A stretch of 64,000 nt of DNA from Diacronema lutheri (taxonomy: Eukaryota > Haptophyta > Pavlovophyceae > Pavlovales > Pavlovaceae): assembly GCA_019448385.1 (NCBI GenBank), contig JAGTXO010000024.1, positions 474,001-538,000 of the forward strand, read 5' to 3'. Numbering within the stretch: position 1 is the first letter of the stretch; every line of letters starts with the position of its first letter. Of this stretch, positions 40,382 to 50,429 are shown in pieces. Position numbers and translations under genes: made by a program. The notes below the pieces were generated by a model. It made no database searches. It was not told where the DNA came from and was given only the letters and a program-made list of their open reading frames with translations.

Positions 40382-42369
40382 ATGTCGCCCCGACGGGGAG
40401 CGCCGGCGGAAGGGCCGTGCGCGCTCGAGCCGGCGCGGCTTGGCGAGCCGAGCAAGGCGTCGCTCCCGCCGCTGCACCGCCGCGGATATAGCGGCCGCGG
40501 CGCGGACGGCCCGTCGCCTCCGCGGCCACCGCGCTCGCCCGAGGGCGAGCGGCTCTCGCGCAGCCCGCATAGCCGCTCGCCGCCACTCTCGATGGCGGCG
40601 CCGGCGGTGCAGGGCGGCGCGCGCGTTGCCGGCGCGCGTGCCGCGTCCTGGCCACGTGCTGACGAGCGCGGTGCGCCCCTGCTGTCCGAGCGCTGGCCGC
40701 CGGACGGCGGCGGAGCGCGAAGCGGGCCGGCCGCGACGCCGCGCGCTGCGGCCGCGGCTGCGGCGGCAGCGGCGGCGGCAGCCTTGGCGGCTGGAGGCGC
40801 GGCGCAGCACGCGCTGGTGACGAGTGGTAGCGTCTGTGACCGGCGCGCGCGTGCGCCGAGCTGGGCTGACGCAAGCTCGGCCGACGACGGCCGGGCGGAG
40901 GCGGACGCTGTGCGCGACGGGGGCGCGGCCGCGAGCTGGGGCCCTGCCGCGCGCCCCGCTGCCGAGCGCAGCCGGCGCGCGCTGCTCTTCGAGACGCGCG
41001 AGCGCGACGAGGGCGAGGGCTGGCGCGAGCCCACGCGCGGCGCGGGGCACGCGCCATCGTGGAGTTGCGCCCACGCCCGAGGCGGCGCGGGGGAGGCCGC
41101 GGGGACTGCGCGTGGCGGGAGCGGGAGGGCTGGCGCCGCGCTGCGCGAGCTCGACGAGCTGGAGGCGAGAGCGGAGGCCGAGCTGCGCGAGCTGCGCGTC
41201 GTGCACGCGCGCCGCGCTGCGTTGGCCGGGAGGGGCGGCGGCGGCGGCGGCGGCGGCGGCGGCAGCGGCAGCATGCAGCCGACGCGCGTGTGGGAGGAAG
41301 CGCGCGCGGCGGCCGGGGGCGAGGCCGGGGGCGAGGCCGGCGGCGAGGAGCTGCGGCTCGTGCGAGCGCGAGAGGCCGCGTCCGCGCGCGAGGCGGCGCT
41401 GCGCGTGCAGCTGCGCGATGTGTGCGCGTCGGTCGGCGCCGCGCAGCTGCGCGCACTGCGTGCGCTGCTCGTGCTCTTCGCGATGCTCAGCCGGCAGCTG
41501 AGGGCGCGCGCATTCCTCGCGCTGCGGCTGCACGTCGCCGCGCAGAGGCTCGGCCGAGCGGCGCGCGCCGCCGCGCCGCTCCTCGAGCAGCGCGCGCCGC
41601 TCGGCGGCGGCGGCGGCGGCGAGGGCGGCCCGCGCGGCGCGCCGTCGCCGCCCGTCCCGCTGCTCCCGCCCGTGCCGCCGCCGCTGCCCCTCCCGTACGG
41701 CGCGGTGCGCGCCGAGGCGGAGGCGGACCGGGCGAGCGAGCAGCTGCGCGCCGAGGTGGACGAGCTGCGCCAGGCGCTCGGCAGGGAGCGCGCGCGCAGC
41801 CGCGCCGACGCGCGCCGCGCCGACGCCTCGGCCGACGCGGCGGCGAAAGCGCTCGACGCGGCGCGCGCCGAGGCGGCCACGCTCGCGCGCAGGGCGACGC
41901 TGCTCGCGCGCACGGCCGTCGTGCGCGAGGGCGAGGTGGTGAGGCTCAAGGCGGCGGCAGCGGCGGCGGCCAAGGGCGCACAACCCGCCGCCGCGTCCGC
42001 GCTGCCCGCGCAGGCGACCGCCGCCGTCGTCGGCGCCAGCGGCCGCGCGGCGCGCGCGCCCGCACCGCCGCCGCCGCTCGGCGCGGTGCCCGCGTCGGTG
42101 GCCGCGCAGCTCGCGGCGTGCGCCGCGGCCAACGCCGAGCTGCGCGGCCGATGCGAGCAGCTCGCGCGCCGCGCGGAGGCGGCCGAGGCCGCCGCCGCCG
42201 CCGCGACACGCGCGAGCGGCGTGTGCTCTGCAGCCGCGTGCGCGCCGTCGGCTCCGCCATACGCGCGGCTGCTCCAGCCGTCGCCCACGCGCGCGGCTGC
42301 AGCGGCGGCCGCAGCGGCCGCCGCCGCCGCGGCCGCTGCGCGCGGCGCGCGCGGGCCGGCGCACGCCGT

Positions 42370-42400
<31 letters not shown>

Positions 42401-43009
42401 TCGCTCGCCACCGCCGCCGCGCAGCTCGAGTTGGAGCTGCGCGCGGCGCGCGACGAGATGGCGGCGGCATCGCAGGTCGCGGCCTCGCCGTGTGCGCCCG
42501 AGGCGGCGGCGGCGCGCGCGGCGGCCGACGCGCCTGCGTCCGGCGCCGCGCTGCTCGAGCGCGACGCGGCGCTCGACCGGCTGCAAGCGGACGCGCGCGC
42601 AGCCGACGCGCGCGCGGCCGACGCCGAGGCGCGCGCCGCGCGCGCTGCGGAGGCGGAGGCGCGCGCGGCGCGCTCGGCCGACGAGGCGGACGCGCGCGCC
42701 GCCGCCGCGGAGGCGCGCGCGGTGCGCGCGGCCGAGGCGGCGGAGGCGCGCGTGGCGGCGGCCGAGCGAGCGCGCGGGGCGACGGCACACAGCGGCGCCG
42801 ACGCCGACGCGACGGCCGTGCGCGAGGCGGAGGCGGCGGCGGCGGTGTCGGCGCGCGCGCGCGCCGCTGCGGCCGAGCGGCGCGCGGACGGCGCGGACGC
42901 GGCGCGGCTCGCGGCGGAGGAGCGCGGCTTCGCGCTCGAGCGGCGGCTCGACGCGGCCGAGCGGCGGCTGGGCGCGGCGGAAGCGGAGGCGCGCGCGCGC
43001 GCGCAGGGC

Positions 43010-43067
<58 letters not shown>

Positions 43068-43984
43068 TGCGCGACCGCGCGGCCGCGGCCGAGGCGGCGC
43101 GCGACGCGCTGCACGCGCGGCTCGACGCGCACGAAGCGCACGCGCGCGAGAGTGCCGACGCGCTGCGCGCCGCGCGAGCGGCCGCCGAGCGCGCGAACGC
43201 GGCCGAGGCGCGCCACGCCGCGGGCGAAAGCGCGGCCGTCGACGCCGAGCGGCGCCGCGCGGCTGCGGCCGAGGCGCGTGCCGACGCGGCGACGCGCCGT
43301 GCGGAGGCAGCGGAGGAAGCTGCCGCGCGCGCTAGCGAGCGCGCGGCGGCGGTGGCTGTTGCCGCCGCCGCCGCCGCCGCCGCCGGCGCGCGCGCTGCTT
43401 CGCCCGCGCGGCCCGCCGCCGCCAGGTCCGCTGCCGCCGAGCGGCCCGTCTCGCCTGCCGCCGCCGCGCTCGGCGAGGCCGAGGCTCGGATGGCGCGGAT
43501 GCGCGCGCGCACCGACGCGTCGACCGGCGGCGTTGGCGTTGGCGGCGGGCGAGAAGGCGCGCGCTCGCCGCCGGCCACGCCATCGCGCGCCGAGGCGGCG
43601 CGCGCGTCGGCGGACGCCGAGGCGCGGCTCGCGCGGCTGCTCGCGCGCAACGGGCAGCAGCAACGGCCGTCGAGCGCCGAGCCCGCGCCGCGCGCGCCGA
43701 GTGCGCCCGCGTCAGCGCCCGCGCAGCCGTTGCCCGCCACGCAGCCGCTCGCGTCGAGCCTCGCGTCTGCCGAGGAGAAGCTGCAACGGCTGCGCGGCCG
43801 AGCGGGTGGACCTGGCCAGGGCGTTGGCGCCCTGCCGCCCGCCGCGCACGGCGCGGTCATCGCGCTGCCGCTCGTCGCGGGCGGCGCGGAGGTCGGTGGC
43901 TCCGCCGCGCGCGCAGCCGAGGACAAGCTGCGGCAGATCCGCGAGCGGCAGGCGGCGCGCGCAGCTCGCGTCTCCGCCGCGTAG
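40382..43984 (+). CDS. Long Ala/Glu/Arg coiled-coil protein
   Basis: The single-exon frame from the ATG at 40382 (MSPRRGAPAEGPCALEPARL) gives 1,200 residues. The N-terminal 300 are disordered, Ser/Pro/Arg-rich. Coiled coil then begins (LRELDELEARAEAELRELRV) and continues, with breaks, to near residue 1,080: VRAEAEADRASEQLRAEVDE, ELRQALGRERARSRADARRA, a poly-Gln run, and RASAEEKLQRLRG-type ends. Two near-identical motifs of LGEAEARMARMRAR and ASADAEARLARLLAR type and ASAEEKLQRLRGRAG and AAEDKLRQIRERQA occur as four spaced C-terminal repeats of about 15 residues. This plus-strand frame is preferred over two equally long antisense frames because only it has consistent heptads and charged helices. 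A centrosomal, basal-body or flagellar scaffold is plausible. No named family is recognised. Confidence 0.6.
43012..43067. repeat. CAG repeat encoding about 18 Gln
   Basis: An almost pure CAG trinucleotide run inside the coiled-coil gene. It is in frame and likely length-variable between strains. Confidence 0.92.
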
Positions 43985-44115
43985 GCGCTCGCATGCAGAT
44001 CGCCGAGCCTTCGGAATCGGTGGGTGTGCGAGTGCCACACCGGCGCTGGTCAGGACTCAGGACTCTATCACATGGCATGCTCTGTCACCAGCTGCGCGCG
44101 TAGGACGATCGGCAC

Positions 44116-44562
44116 TCAGATGCAGAGCGAGAGGCTCATCTCCTTCAGCCGCTCGAGCTCGCGCAAACGCGCCGCCGCGTCCGCGCCCTGCGCCGCTTCG
44201 AGCGCAGACGCCACCGCGTCAAGCAGCGCGACGCGCTCGGCGAGCGGCAAGCAGTCGGCGGGACCATTGGAATCGGCCTCACCAGCACGCGCATCCAGAT
44301 CATCCGCGCTGCGGTAGACCGCCCGCTCGCGCAACGTGTGCGCGTCGGCGAGCGCGCCGACGTCGGCTTGCTTGCGCTTCGCGCCGGCGCTCGCCACGTT
44401 GTAGCCGAGCTGGTGCGCGAGGGAGACGAGGTGCGTGCGCTCGGCGTGCGTCTGCGCGCTGAGCAGCGCGTGCGTGCTGAGCAGCGCGCTGATCATCGCC
44501 TGCTGCTGCTCCAGTCTGTGGCGCAAACGCTCCTCCTCCTCGTCCCCGCCCTCCGCCGCCAT
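44116..44562 (-). CDS. Small helical hypothetical protein, divergent from RPS2
   Basis: The ATG at 44562 (MAAEGGDEEEERLRHRLEQQ) opens a 148-residue frame ending MSLSLCI at 44116. It is mostly helical: an acidic N-terminus, QAMISALLSTHALLSAQTHA, RTHLVSLAHQLGYNV, a basic linker AGAKRKQAD, and a second helical part ERVALLDAVASALEAAQG. It may form a coiled coil. The start codons of this gene and RPS2 are 94 bases apart; the interval contains a directly repeated GGCGGAGGGAGCCAGAGTCC motif. No family was recognised, but composition and clean boundaries suggest a real gene. Confidence 0.6.
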   Translation of the reverse strand: MAAEGGDEEEERLRHRLEQQQAMISALLSTHALLSAQTHAERTHLVSLAHQLGYNVASAGAKRKQADVGALADAHTLRERAVYRSADDLDARAGEADSNGPADCLPLAERVALLDAVASALEAAQGADAAARLRELERLKEMSLSLCI

Positions 44563-44656
44563 CGTGCGCTCCGGCGGAGGGAGCCAGAGTCCGGCGGAGG
44601 GAGCCAGAGTCCGGCACGGAGACGTGCTCGCACGTGCCCTCCTGCGAGAGTACCAC

Positions 44657-45618
44657 ATGGCTGACGCACCGCGTGGTCGTGGCGGCTTTGGCCGCGGCTT
44701 TGGCGGCGATCGCGGGCGTGGCGACCGCGGGCGCGGTGGGCGTGGCGATCGCCGCGGCCCGCGCCGTGGCCGTGACGGCGACGAGAAGGTGTGCGGCCCT
44801 CCGCGCGCGGCGCGCGCCGACGGCGCGCGCGGGCGCAGCGCGGAGTGCGGCGGCACCGAGCCGACGGTCGTGGCTGGCGCGGGCACGCCCGCTCGCACGC
44901 TTCGCGCCTTGGCGCCGCGCAGGAGTGGGTGCCGTGCACGAAGCTTGGCCGCCTCGTCAAGGACGGCAAGATCAAGTCGATCGAGCAGATCTACCTCTTC
45001 TCGCTCACCATCAAGGAGTATCAGATTGTCGACATTTTCCTCGGCACCAAGCTCAAGGACGAGGTGATGAAGATCATGCCCGTGCAGAAGCAGACGAGCG
45101 CTGGCCAGCGCACGCGCTTCAAGGCGTTCGTCGCCGTCGGCGACAACGACGGGCACGTCGGGCTGGGCGTCAAGGCGTCCAAGGAGGTTGCGACGGCGAT
45201 CCGCGGCGCGCTGATCAACGCCAAGACCAACGTGATCCCCGTGCGCCGCGGCTACTGGGGCAACAAGATTGGCCAGCCGCACACTATCCCCACCAAGCTC
45301 ACGGGCAAGTGTGGCTCCGTCCGCTGCCGCCTTGTGCCGGCGCCGCGCGGCACGGGCATCGTCGCCGCACCGGGCTCGAAGAAGATGCTCACGATGGCCG
45401 GGCTGCAGGACTGCTACACGTCGTCAACCGGCCACACGAAGACGCTTGGCAACTTCATCAAGGCCGTCTTCGACGCGCTGAGCAAGTCGTACTCGTTCCT
45501 CGCGCCCGAGCTGTGGAAGGAGACGCGCTTCTCGATGCCGCCCGCGCAGGAGTTTACCGACTACCTTGCAAAGGTGCACAAGCCGGGCGCGTACGCGCAG
45601 AAGCAGGTCGGCGCATAG
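44657..45618 (+). CDS. RPS2: 40S ribosomal protein S2 (uS5), two exons
   Basis: uS5 sits near the mRNA entrance of the small subunit and contributes to decoding fidelity. Exon 1 (44657-44788) encodes [20 protein letters not shown] and the typical Arg-Gly repeat tail, ending DGDEK. A 134-base intron (donor GTGTGC, acceptor CCGCGCAG, phase 0) leads to exon 2 (44923-45618): [40 protein letters not shown], the S5 double-stranded RNA-binding signature [20 protein letters not shown], then [20 protein letters not shown] and [19 protein letters not shown]. The product is 275 residues, as expected. The RGG-rich N-terminus matches eukaryotic S2. The donor is GTGTGC, a slight variant of the window's usual GTGCGC. 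Confidence 0.97.
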
Positions 45619-45907
45619 AGGTGTCCTGAGCCGGCGTTGAGTGACTCTCGCGTGCCACACGCTGGGGTGCGCGACCGTGCCCCACAGTAAAGAAGCAGCC
45701 GAGAATGGCAAACCTCTCAGGCGCAGGCGACGTGGTCATCACCCGCTCGCTCGGCCGCACCCCAGGCACTTTCACACATGGTCATCGCGCGCGCGGCGTA
45801 AACACCGGCGCGAGGCGCGCAGCGCCCGCGAATGGCCGGGCGGGCGCCGGCAGGTGCGCGCCGACCGCGTGCGCCGGCGATGACGAGCTCTGGGCTCGCG
45901 CCGACCG

Positions 45908-46384
45908 CTAGCCGTTGAGCTGCGCCGCGTCAATGTTGACGACGCGCACAATTGTCACCTTTTGTCGGTGCCCCCGCCAGCGCCTGTACCCCTTTCGCCT
46001 CTTCTTCTTGAAGACGACGACCTTGTCGAGCTGGTTGTGCTCCTCCACGCGCACGACCACGCTCGCGCCCGCGATGAGCGGAGAGCCGATGACGGTCCGG
46101 CGGCTCGACCCGGCGAGCAGCACGCGGTCGAGTGTGAGCGTCGAGCCGACGGGCGCGTTCAGCGACTGCGTGCAGAGCACGCAGTCAGGCGTCACCTTGT
46201 ACTGCCTGCCGCTTAGCTCGACGATGGCAAAATGGTCGGCCGGCGGCGGCAGCACCGGCGCGTGCGTGAGTGCGGTGCGCGCCCATGCGGGCGAGGGGCC
46301 GAGCGGCGAAAAGAGCGCTCGCCGGCCGAGCACCATGCCCGCGCGCCACGCGCAACCCAGCCCGGCGAGCCGCCCGCGGAGCAT
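45908..46384 (-). CDS. MRPL21: Mitochondrial (or plastid) large-subunit ribosomal protein bL21
   Basis: bL21 binds 23S-type rRNA in bacterial-type ribosomes. The ATG at 46384 (MLRGRLAGLGCAWRAGMVLG) gives 158 residues; the codon at 46405 is GTG. The first 50 residues are Arg/Ala-rich, a mitochondrial-type presequence without a signal peptide, so mitochondrial location is favoured over plastid. The L21 fold follows: DHFAIVELSGRQYKVTPDCV, VGSTLTLDRVLLAGS, SPLIAGASVVVRVEEHNQLD and the signature KVVVFKKKRRKGYRRWRGHR, ending QKVTIVRVVNI. It is convergent with RPS2, 289 bases between stops, a stretch in which nothing else is supported. Confidence 0.92.
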   Translation of the reverse strand: MLRGRLAGLGCAWRAGMVLGRRALFSPLGPSPAWARTALTHAPVLPPPADHFAIVELSGRQYKVTPDCVLCTQSLNAPVGSTLTLDRVLLAGSSRRTVIGSPLIAGASVVVRVEEHNQLDKVVVFKKKRRKGYRRWRGHRQKVTIVRVVNIDAAQLNG

Positions 46385-46570
46385 GTCGCACTCGCGCTCG
46401 AGCACGCGGCACGTGCGTTTGCAAGTTCGCCCAACTCACGGCTTGATCCGGGTGTTGTACTGACTGTGACGACCTGAGAGGAAAGCCCAGTCCAGAGTTG
46501 CCTCACGGGACACGAGTCACACGACGGCGTCAGCGCGAGCCGGCTCGCCGGGGGTCGAGTGCAGTGGCCA

Positions 46571-46628
46571 ATGCTGCCCCTCGTGTCGACATGCGCGTTG
46601 GCATCACCATTGACACGAGGGACAGCAT
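46571..46628. other. 17-base inverted repeat with 24-base loop between bL21 and the DEAD-box gene
   Basis: ATGCTGCCCCTCGTGTC at 46571-46587 pairs with GACACGAGGGACAGCAT at 46612-46628 with one mismatch-like wobble. The perfect-length stem lies in the 300-base interval between the bL21 start and the DEAD-box stop, in locally less GC-rich DNA. It could be a 3'-end or small-RNA hairpin or a remnant of a small mobile repeat. Confidence 0.55.
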
Positions 46629-46684
46629 GGCTTGTCCATCAAAATTGGAGGGAACAGGCGCTTCCACCTCGCTCGTTTCGCCCC

Positions 46685-49390
46685 TCAGCGCGCGCTGAGC
46701 ATGCGCAGCGCCTCCGCCTCGAGGTCGGCGATCGATGGCTCGCGCCGCGCGCGTGCGCCACCCGCCGCCGCCTTTGCGCGCTTGGTTGCGCGGCCGGGCT
46801 CCTCCGTCGCGCCGGCGGCGACAGTGTCGTCCGCCGGCGCGCTCCGCCGCTTGCGCGCGCGGGCCGGCCGCGCGGGCTCGCCGTCGTCGCTGCCAGCGTC
46901 GGCGCCGTCCGCGCCGCCGCCGGCCTCGCCGATCTCCTCGTCATCATCACCGCCGCCGTCGCGTTCACGCACGAGGAGCTGCGCGCCGCCCGTGTCGTCG
47001 GCGTCGTCGCCGCCGCCTTCGCGCGCCTTGGCCTTCGCCCGCTCGAGCCTGTGCTTCTCACGCACGCGCTCGCGCTCGGCGGCGCGATCGGCGGGCGCCG
47101 ACGCGGCGAGTCGCCTACGGAGCGCGGAGACGACCGCGTCACGCGCGCCGGCGACGGCCGCGCCGGGTGGCTGCGGCGCGTCGCAGTCGGCCTGCAGGTG
47201 GTCGGGCGGGGCAAGCGGGTTGCCGTCCTCGTCGAAGGCCAGCTTGGTCGAGAGTGCCGCCGCAAGCTTGAGCGGCAGCTTGCCCTTGCGCAGGCCGCGC
47301 AGGAGCCGCGCTCCCGGCGCGTCGCGCTCGCGCAGCACCTCGTCGATGCCCGCGGCAGCGCCCGCACCTTCGCCTCCGCCCTCGTCGATGCCCGCGTGCG
47401 GGAGGACGCGCTTGACGACGAGCAGCTCGTCGTCGTCGGCGCCGTCGCGCCCCTCAACCGTCTCGCCGCCGCGCGCGTCGCCGCGCTTGGCCGCCTTGGC
47501 CTCGCGCTGCTGGTCGAGGAGGCGGAGCAGCTTGTTGCGCGAGCGGAACTTGCGCGCCCTGCCGCCGCCCAGGCCGTCGCTGCCATCGCTGCCGTCACTG
47601 ACGTCACTGACGTCGCCGACGTTGGCGCCGACGCCGGTGTTGGCGTCGCCCTCGTCGGTGCTGCCACTACCGCCGTCACCACCGCGGGAGGGGTTACCGT
47701 CACCACCGCCGTCACCGTCACCACCGCCGTCGGCGCCGGCTGCGGCTGCGGCGGCTGCGGCGCCCCAGTTGGTGCCGCGCTTCGACGCGCGCAGGAAGCG
47801 GACGCGCGGCACGCCCGGCAGGCCAAGCGACGCGGCGAGCGCATCGATGGGCAGCGCACGCACGTCGAAGACCTCCTTGTCCGCCTGCAACATCACCGAG
47901 CGCGTGTACGAGACGAGCGCCTTGTGCGCAAGCTGCCGCAGCTCCGGCCGCTCGGCGAGTAGCGTCTGCAGCTTGGCGCCGACAGCGCTCAGCTTGGCCG
48001 GGTTCTGCACGAGGCGGCGCAGCTCAACGCGCGCGGCGCGCAGCCGCTCGACGAGCGCGAGCTCGGACGGGAGCAGCAGCAGCAGCGCCTTGCCACTTGC
48101 GCGGAAGCGAGCGGTGCGGCCGGTGCGGTGGATGTACGTCGGCGCGTCCTCGGGCGCGTCGAGCTGCACGACCCAGTCGACGGCGGGGAAGTCGAGGCCG
48201 CGCGCGGCAATGTCCGTGGCGAAGAGCACCGCGCGCTTCGCGCCGCCAAACTGCGCAAAGGTGCCCAGCCGTTTCATCTGCTTTTGGCGGCCGTGCAGCG
48301 CCATGAGCGGCACGCCCGGCCGCAGCGCGGAGAACGCCTCGTGCAAGAAGCGTACCTGCTTGCACGACGAGGCGAAGACGATCGTCTTGGCGTGAAGGTG
48401 CGCCTTCAAGAAGGACCAGAGCGTGTCGAGCTTCGCGCCGAGCTGCACGACCATGAAGTGGTGCGACAGCCGGTCCGGCGTCGCGCTCGCCGCGCGCTCG
48501 TGCACGGCGACGTACTGCGGCCGGTCGAGCGAGAGCGCGGCGAGGTCGCGCACCGAGCGCGTCTGCGTCGCCGAGAAGAGGAGCGTCTGCCGGCTCGCGG
48601 GCAGCGCGCGCACGATCGCGGAGAGCGTGCGGTCGAAGCCAAGGTCGAGCAGCCGGTCAGCCTCGTCGAGCACGAGCAGCTGCAGCCGCGTGAGCTCGAA
48701 ACCGACGGTCTGGTCCATGTGCTGCAGCACGCGGCCGGGCGTGCCGACGAGGATGTTCATGAGCACAATACGACTCGCCTCGGCCGCGTAGTCCTTGCCG
48801 CCGATGATCATGCCCGCCGACAGGTCGTGCCGGCAGCCGGCGGCGCGCAGCACGTCGAAGATCTGCAGCGCGAGCTCGCGCGTCGGCGAGATGACGAGCG
48901 CGCCGCACCCGTCCAAACGGCCCCAGCGCAGCCGCCAGAGCTTTTCGAGCAGCGGCACGAGGAAGGCGAGCGTCTTGCCCGAGCCCGTCTTGGCCGCGCC
49001 CAGCACGTCGCGCCCGGCGAGCGCGTGCGGGATCGCCGCGCGCTGGATGTCGGTGAGGCGGGTGAAGCCGGCGTGCGCGAGCGCATCGAGCGTGCGGCGC
49101 GAGATGGGCAGCTCACCAAACCGCCGCGCCCAGCGCGGCGCGCCCGCGCGCGCGCCGCCGGCGGCGGCGTCGCCGCGCGCATCATCGTTGCCGCCGCCGT
49201 CGTCGCCGTCGCCGACGCTGCCGCCGCCGCCGCCGCCGCCCATACCGTCGCGCGCGGCGAGCGGCGTGGCGCCGAGGGGCGGCGCCTCGTCGACGACACG
49301 GCGCTCAAGCTCCGCGATCTCCTCCAGCTCCTGCGCGAGCCGCCCGCCCTTGCGCTTCTGGCCGCCGTCCTTGCCCTTCGCCGACGCCAT
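46685..49390 (-). CDS. DDX10: DEAD-box RNA helicase, DDX10/Dbp4 type
   Basis: Dbp4/DDX10 acts in the nucleolus on early 18S rRNA processing. The ATG at 49390 (MASAKGKDGGQKRKGGRLAQ) gives 901 residues in one exon. DEAD-box motifs in order: Q motif GFTRLTDIQRAAIPHALAG, motif I LGAAKTGSGKTLAFLVPLL, Ia SPTRELALQIFDVL, Ib LVGTPGRVLQHMD, II LLVLDEADRLLDLGF, III LLFSATQTRSVRDLAALSL, V FATDIAARGLDFPAVDWVVQ and VI TYIHRTGRTARF. Dbp4-specific features include the extended C-terminal domain (LQTLLAERPELRQLAHKALV then SYTRSVMLQADKEVFDVRAL) and a long charged tail with Asp/Gly runs and basic clusters. The conserved blocks are longer and more continuous than in the long antisense frames. About 300 bases lie between its stop and the bL21 start. 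Confidence 0.93.
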   Translation of the reverse strand: MASAKGKDGGQKRKGGRLAQELEEIAELERRVVDEAPPLGATPLAARDGMGGGGGGGSVGDGDDGGGNDDARGDAAAGGARAGAPRWARRFGELPISRRTLDALAHAGFTRLTDIQRAAIPHALAGRDVLGAAKTGSGKTLAFLVPLLEKLWRLRWGRLDGCGALVISPTRELALQIFDVLRAAGCRHDLSAGMIIGGKDYAAEASRIVLMNILVGTPGRVLQHMDQTVGFELTRLQLLVLDEADRLLDLGFDRTLSAIVRALPASRQTLLFSATQTRSVRDLAALSLDRPQYVAVHERAASATPDRLSHHFMVVQLGAKLDTLWSFLKAHLHAKTIVFASSCKQVRFLHEAFSALRPGVPLMALHGRQKQMKRLGTFAQFGGAKRAVLFATDIAARGLDFPAVDWVVQLDAPEDAPTYIHRTGRTARFRASGKALLLLLPSELALVERLRAARVELRRLVQNPAKLSAVGAKLQTLLAERPELRQLAHKALVSYTRSVMLQADKEVFDVRALPIDALAASLGLPGVPRVRFLRASKRGTNWGAAAAAAAAGADGGGDGDGGGDGNPSRGGDGGSGSTDEGDANTGVGANVGDVSDVSDGSDGSDGLGGGRARKFRSRNKLLRLLDQQREAKAAKRGDARGGETVEGRDGADDDELLVVKRVLPHAGIDEGGGEGAGAAAGIDEVLRERDAPGARLLRGLRKGKLPLKLAAALSTKLAFDEDGNPLAPPDHLQADCDAPQPPGAAVAGARDAVVSALRRRLAASAPADRAAERERVREKHRLERAKAKAREGGGDDADDTGGAQLLVRERDGGGDDDEEIGEAGGGADGADAGSDDGEPARPARARKRRSAPADDTVAAGATEEPGRATKRAKAAAGGARARREPSIADLEAEALRMLSAR

Positions 49391-49658
49391 CGCGCCACGA
49401 GGCCTGCCTGAGTTGGGCACTCCAGTCTCCAGAGTCTTCAGACAGTCTGGTCGTTCAGTCTCATCACTCTGTGCGACTGTGCCTACCCGCCCTGCGCCCA
49501 TCGGTCGGCGGTCGCGCGGCACATGCTGCCCGCGCCCACCACCGCCCTCAGCTTCCCGCGCTGTCCACGCGCGAGCGGCCGCTTTTGACCGGCGCAGTTC
49601 CGCAAGCGGAGACCAGTGCGGGCGTCCGGAGTTCCGGAATCCGGACGCCCGTGCGGCG

Positions 49659-50315
49659 TCACCCCGCGCGCGCGCCGTCGCCGCGCAGCACGATTCTTCC
49701 GACCAGCGCCGCCGCCGCAAAGGCGAGCGCGAGAACCGGCGGCGCGGCGGCGAGCGCCGCGCGCTCCGCGGCGCTGAGCCCACCGACGAGTGCAAGCGCC
49801 TGCGGCAGGAGCGGGAAGGCGAGGACAAGGGCAGGGAGGAGGAAGATGGGCGTGCCGAAGAAGGCGAGCGCCGGCCACAGTGCGCGCGCGGCCTCGCCGA
49901 GCGACGCGCGCTCGAAGCCGGCTGCAGTGAGCGCGCCGACCGTCGCGGTGTCCGCGTCAGTGCCGATCCACCACAGGCGCTTGCCGACGGGCAGCCGCGC
50001 CACGGCCTGCGCGGCGAGCGTGCGCAGCGCCTGTTCATCGTCTGCCTCGAGCTGCGCGAGCTCAAGCTCGTCCGCAAGGAAGAGGAAGCCGGCGCCTATC
50101 GACGCGCTCTGGAGCGAGCCGCGCAGCGCGCCGCCATCCTCACACACGAGGAGATCGCTCGGCCGGACGAGGCTGAGCGGCGAGCGGCAGCGCGGCAGCA
50201 CCTCAGCGCGCGTGCCGCGTCGCACCACCAGCCGCGCGCCGCTCCCCTCGGCGACGAGCAGCGCGAGCGCGAGCGCGCTGGCTCCCCATCTCCGAGGCCG
50301 CGACGAGGGTGCCAT
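49659..50315 (-). CDS. Hypothetical membrane protein with signal peptide
   Basis: The ATG at 50315 (MAPSSRPRRWGASALALALL) gives 218 residues; an in-frame upstream extension exists to 50420 but starts with a poorer context. A signal peptide (residues 1-30) is followed by a lumenal or stromal part of about 110 residues containing SIGAGFLFLADELELAQLEA and KRLWWIGTDADTATVGALTA. Two hydrophobic spans follow (ALAFFGTPIFLLPALVLAFP and PPVLALAFAAAALVGRIVL) and a short basic end. Signal peptide plus two C-terminal helices would fit a thylakoid or ER protein. The family is not recognised. It is head to tail with the USP gene, 115 bases apart. Confidence 0.6.
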   Translation of the reverse strand: MAPSSRPRRWGASALALALLVAEGSGARLVVRRGTRAEVLPRCRSPLSLVRPSDLLVCEDGGALRGSLQSASIGAGFLFLADELELAQLEADDEQALRTLAAQAVARLPVGKRLWWIGTDADTATVGALTAAGFERASLGEAARALWPALAFFGTPIFLLPALVLAFPLLPQALALVGGLSAAERAALAAAPPVLALAFAAAALVGRIVLRGDGARAG

Positions 50316-50429
50316 CGTTGCTGTCAGTCTGAGTTGACCAACTGAGTCTGGATGACTCTCCCGTTGGCCGTTGCCGGCGTTGGCGGGCCCGGGGCCCCGG
50401 GCCGACTTGGCAATGGGCACAGTCTCGGC

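Noticed and set aside
40307-44040. Two minus-strand reading frames of over 1,100 codons across the coiled-coil gene
   Set aside because: They are antisense shadows: poly-Ala/Ser/Arg without heptads or domains, arising because high GC leaves few stops.
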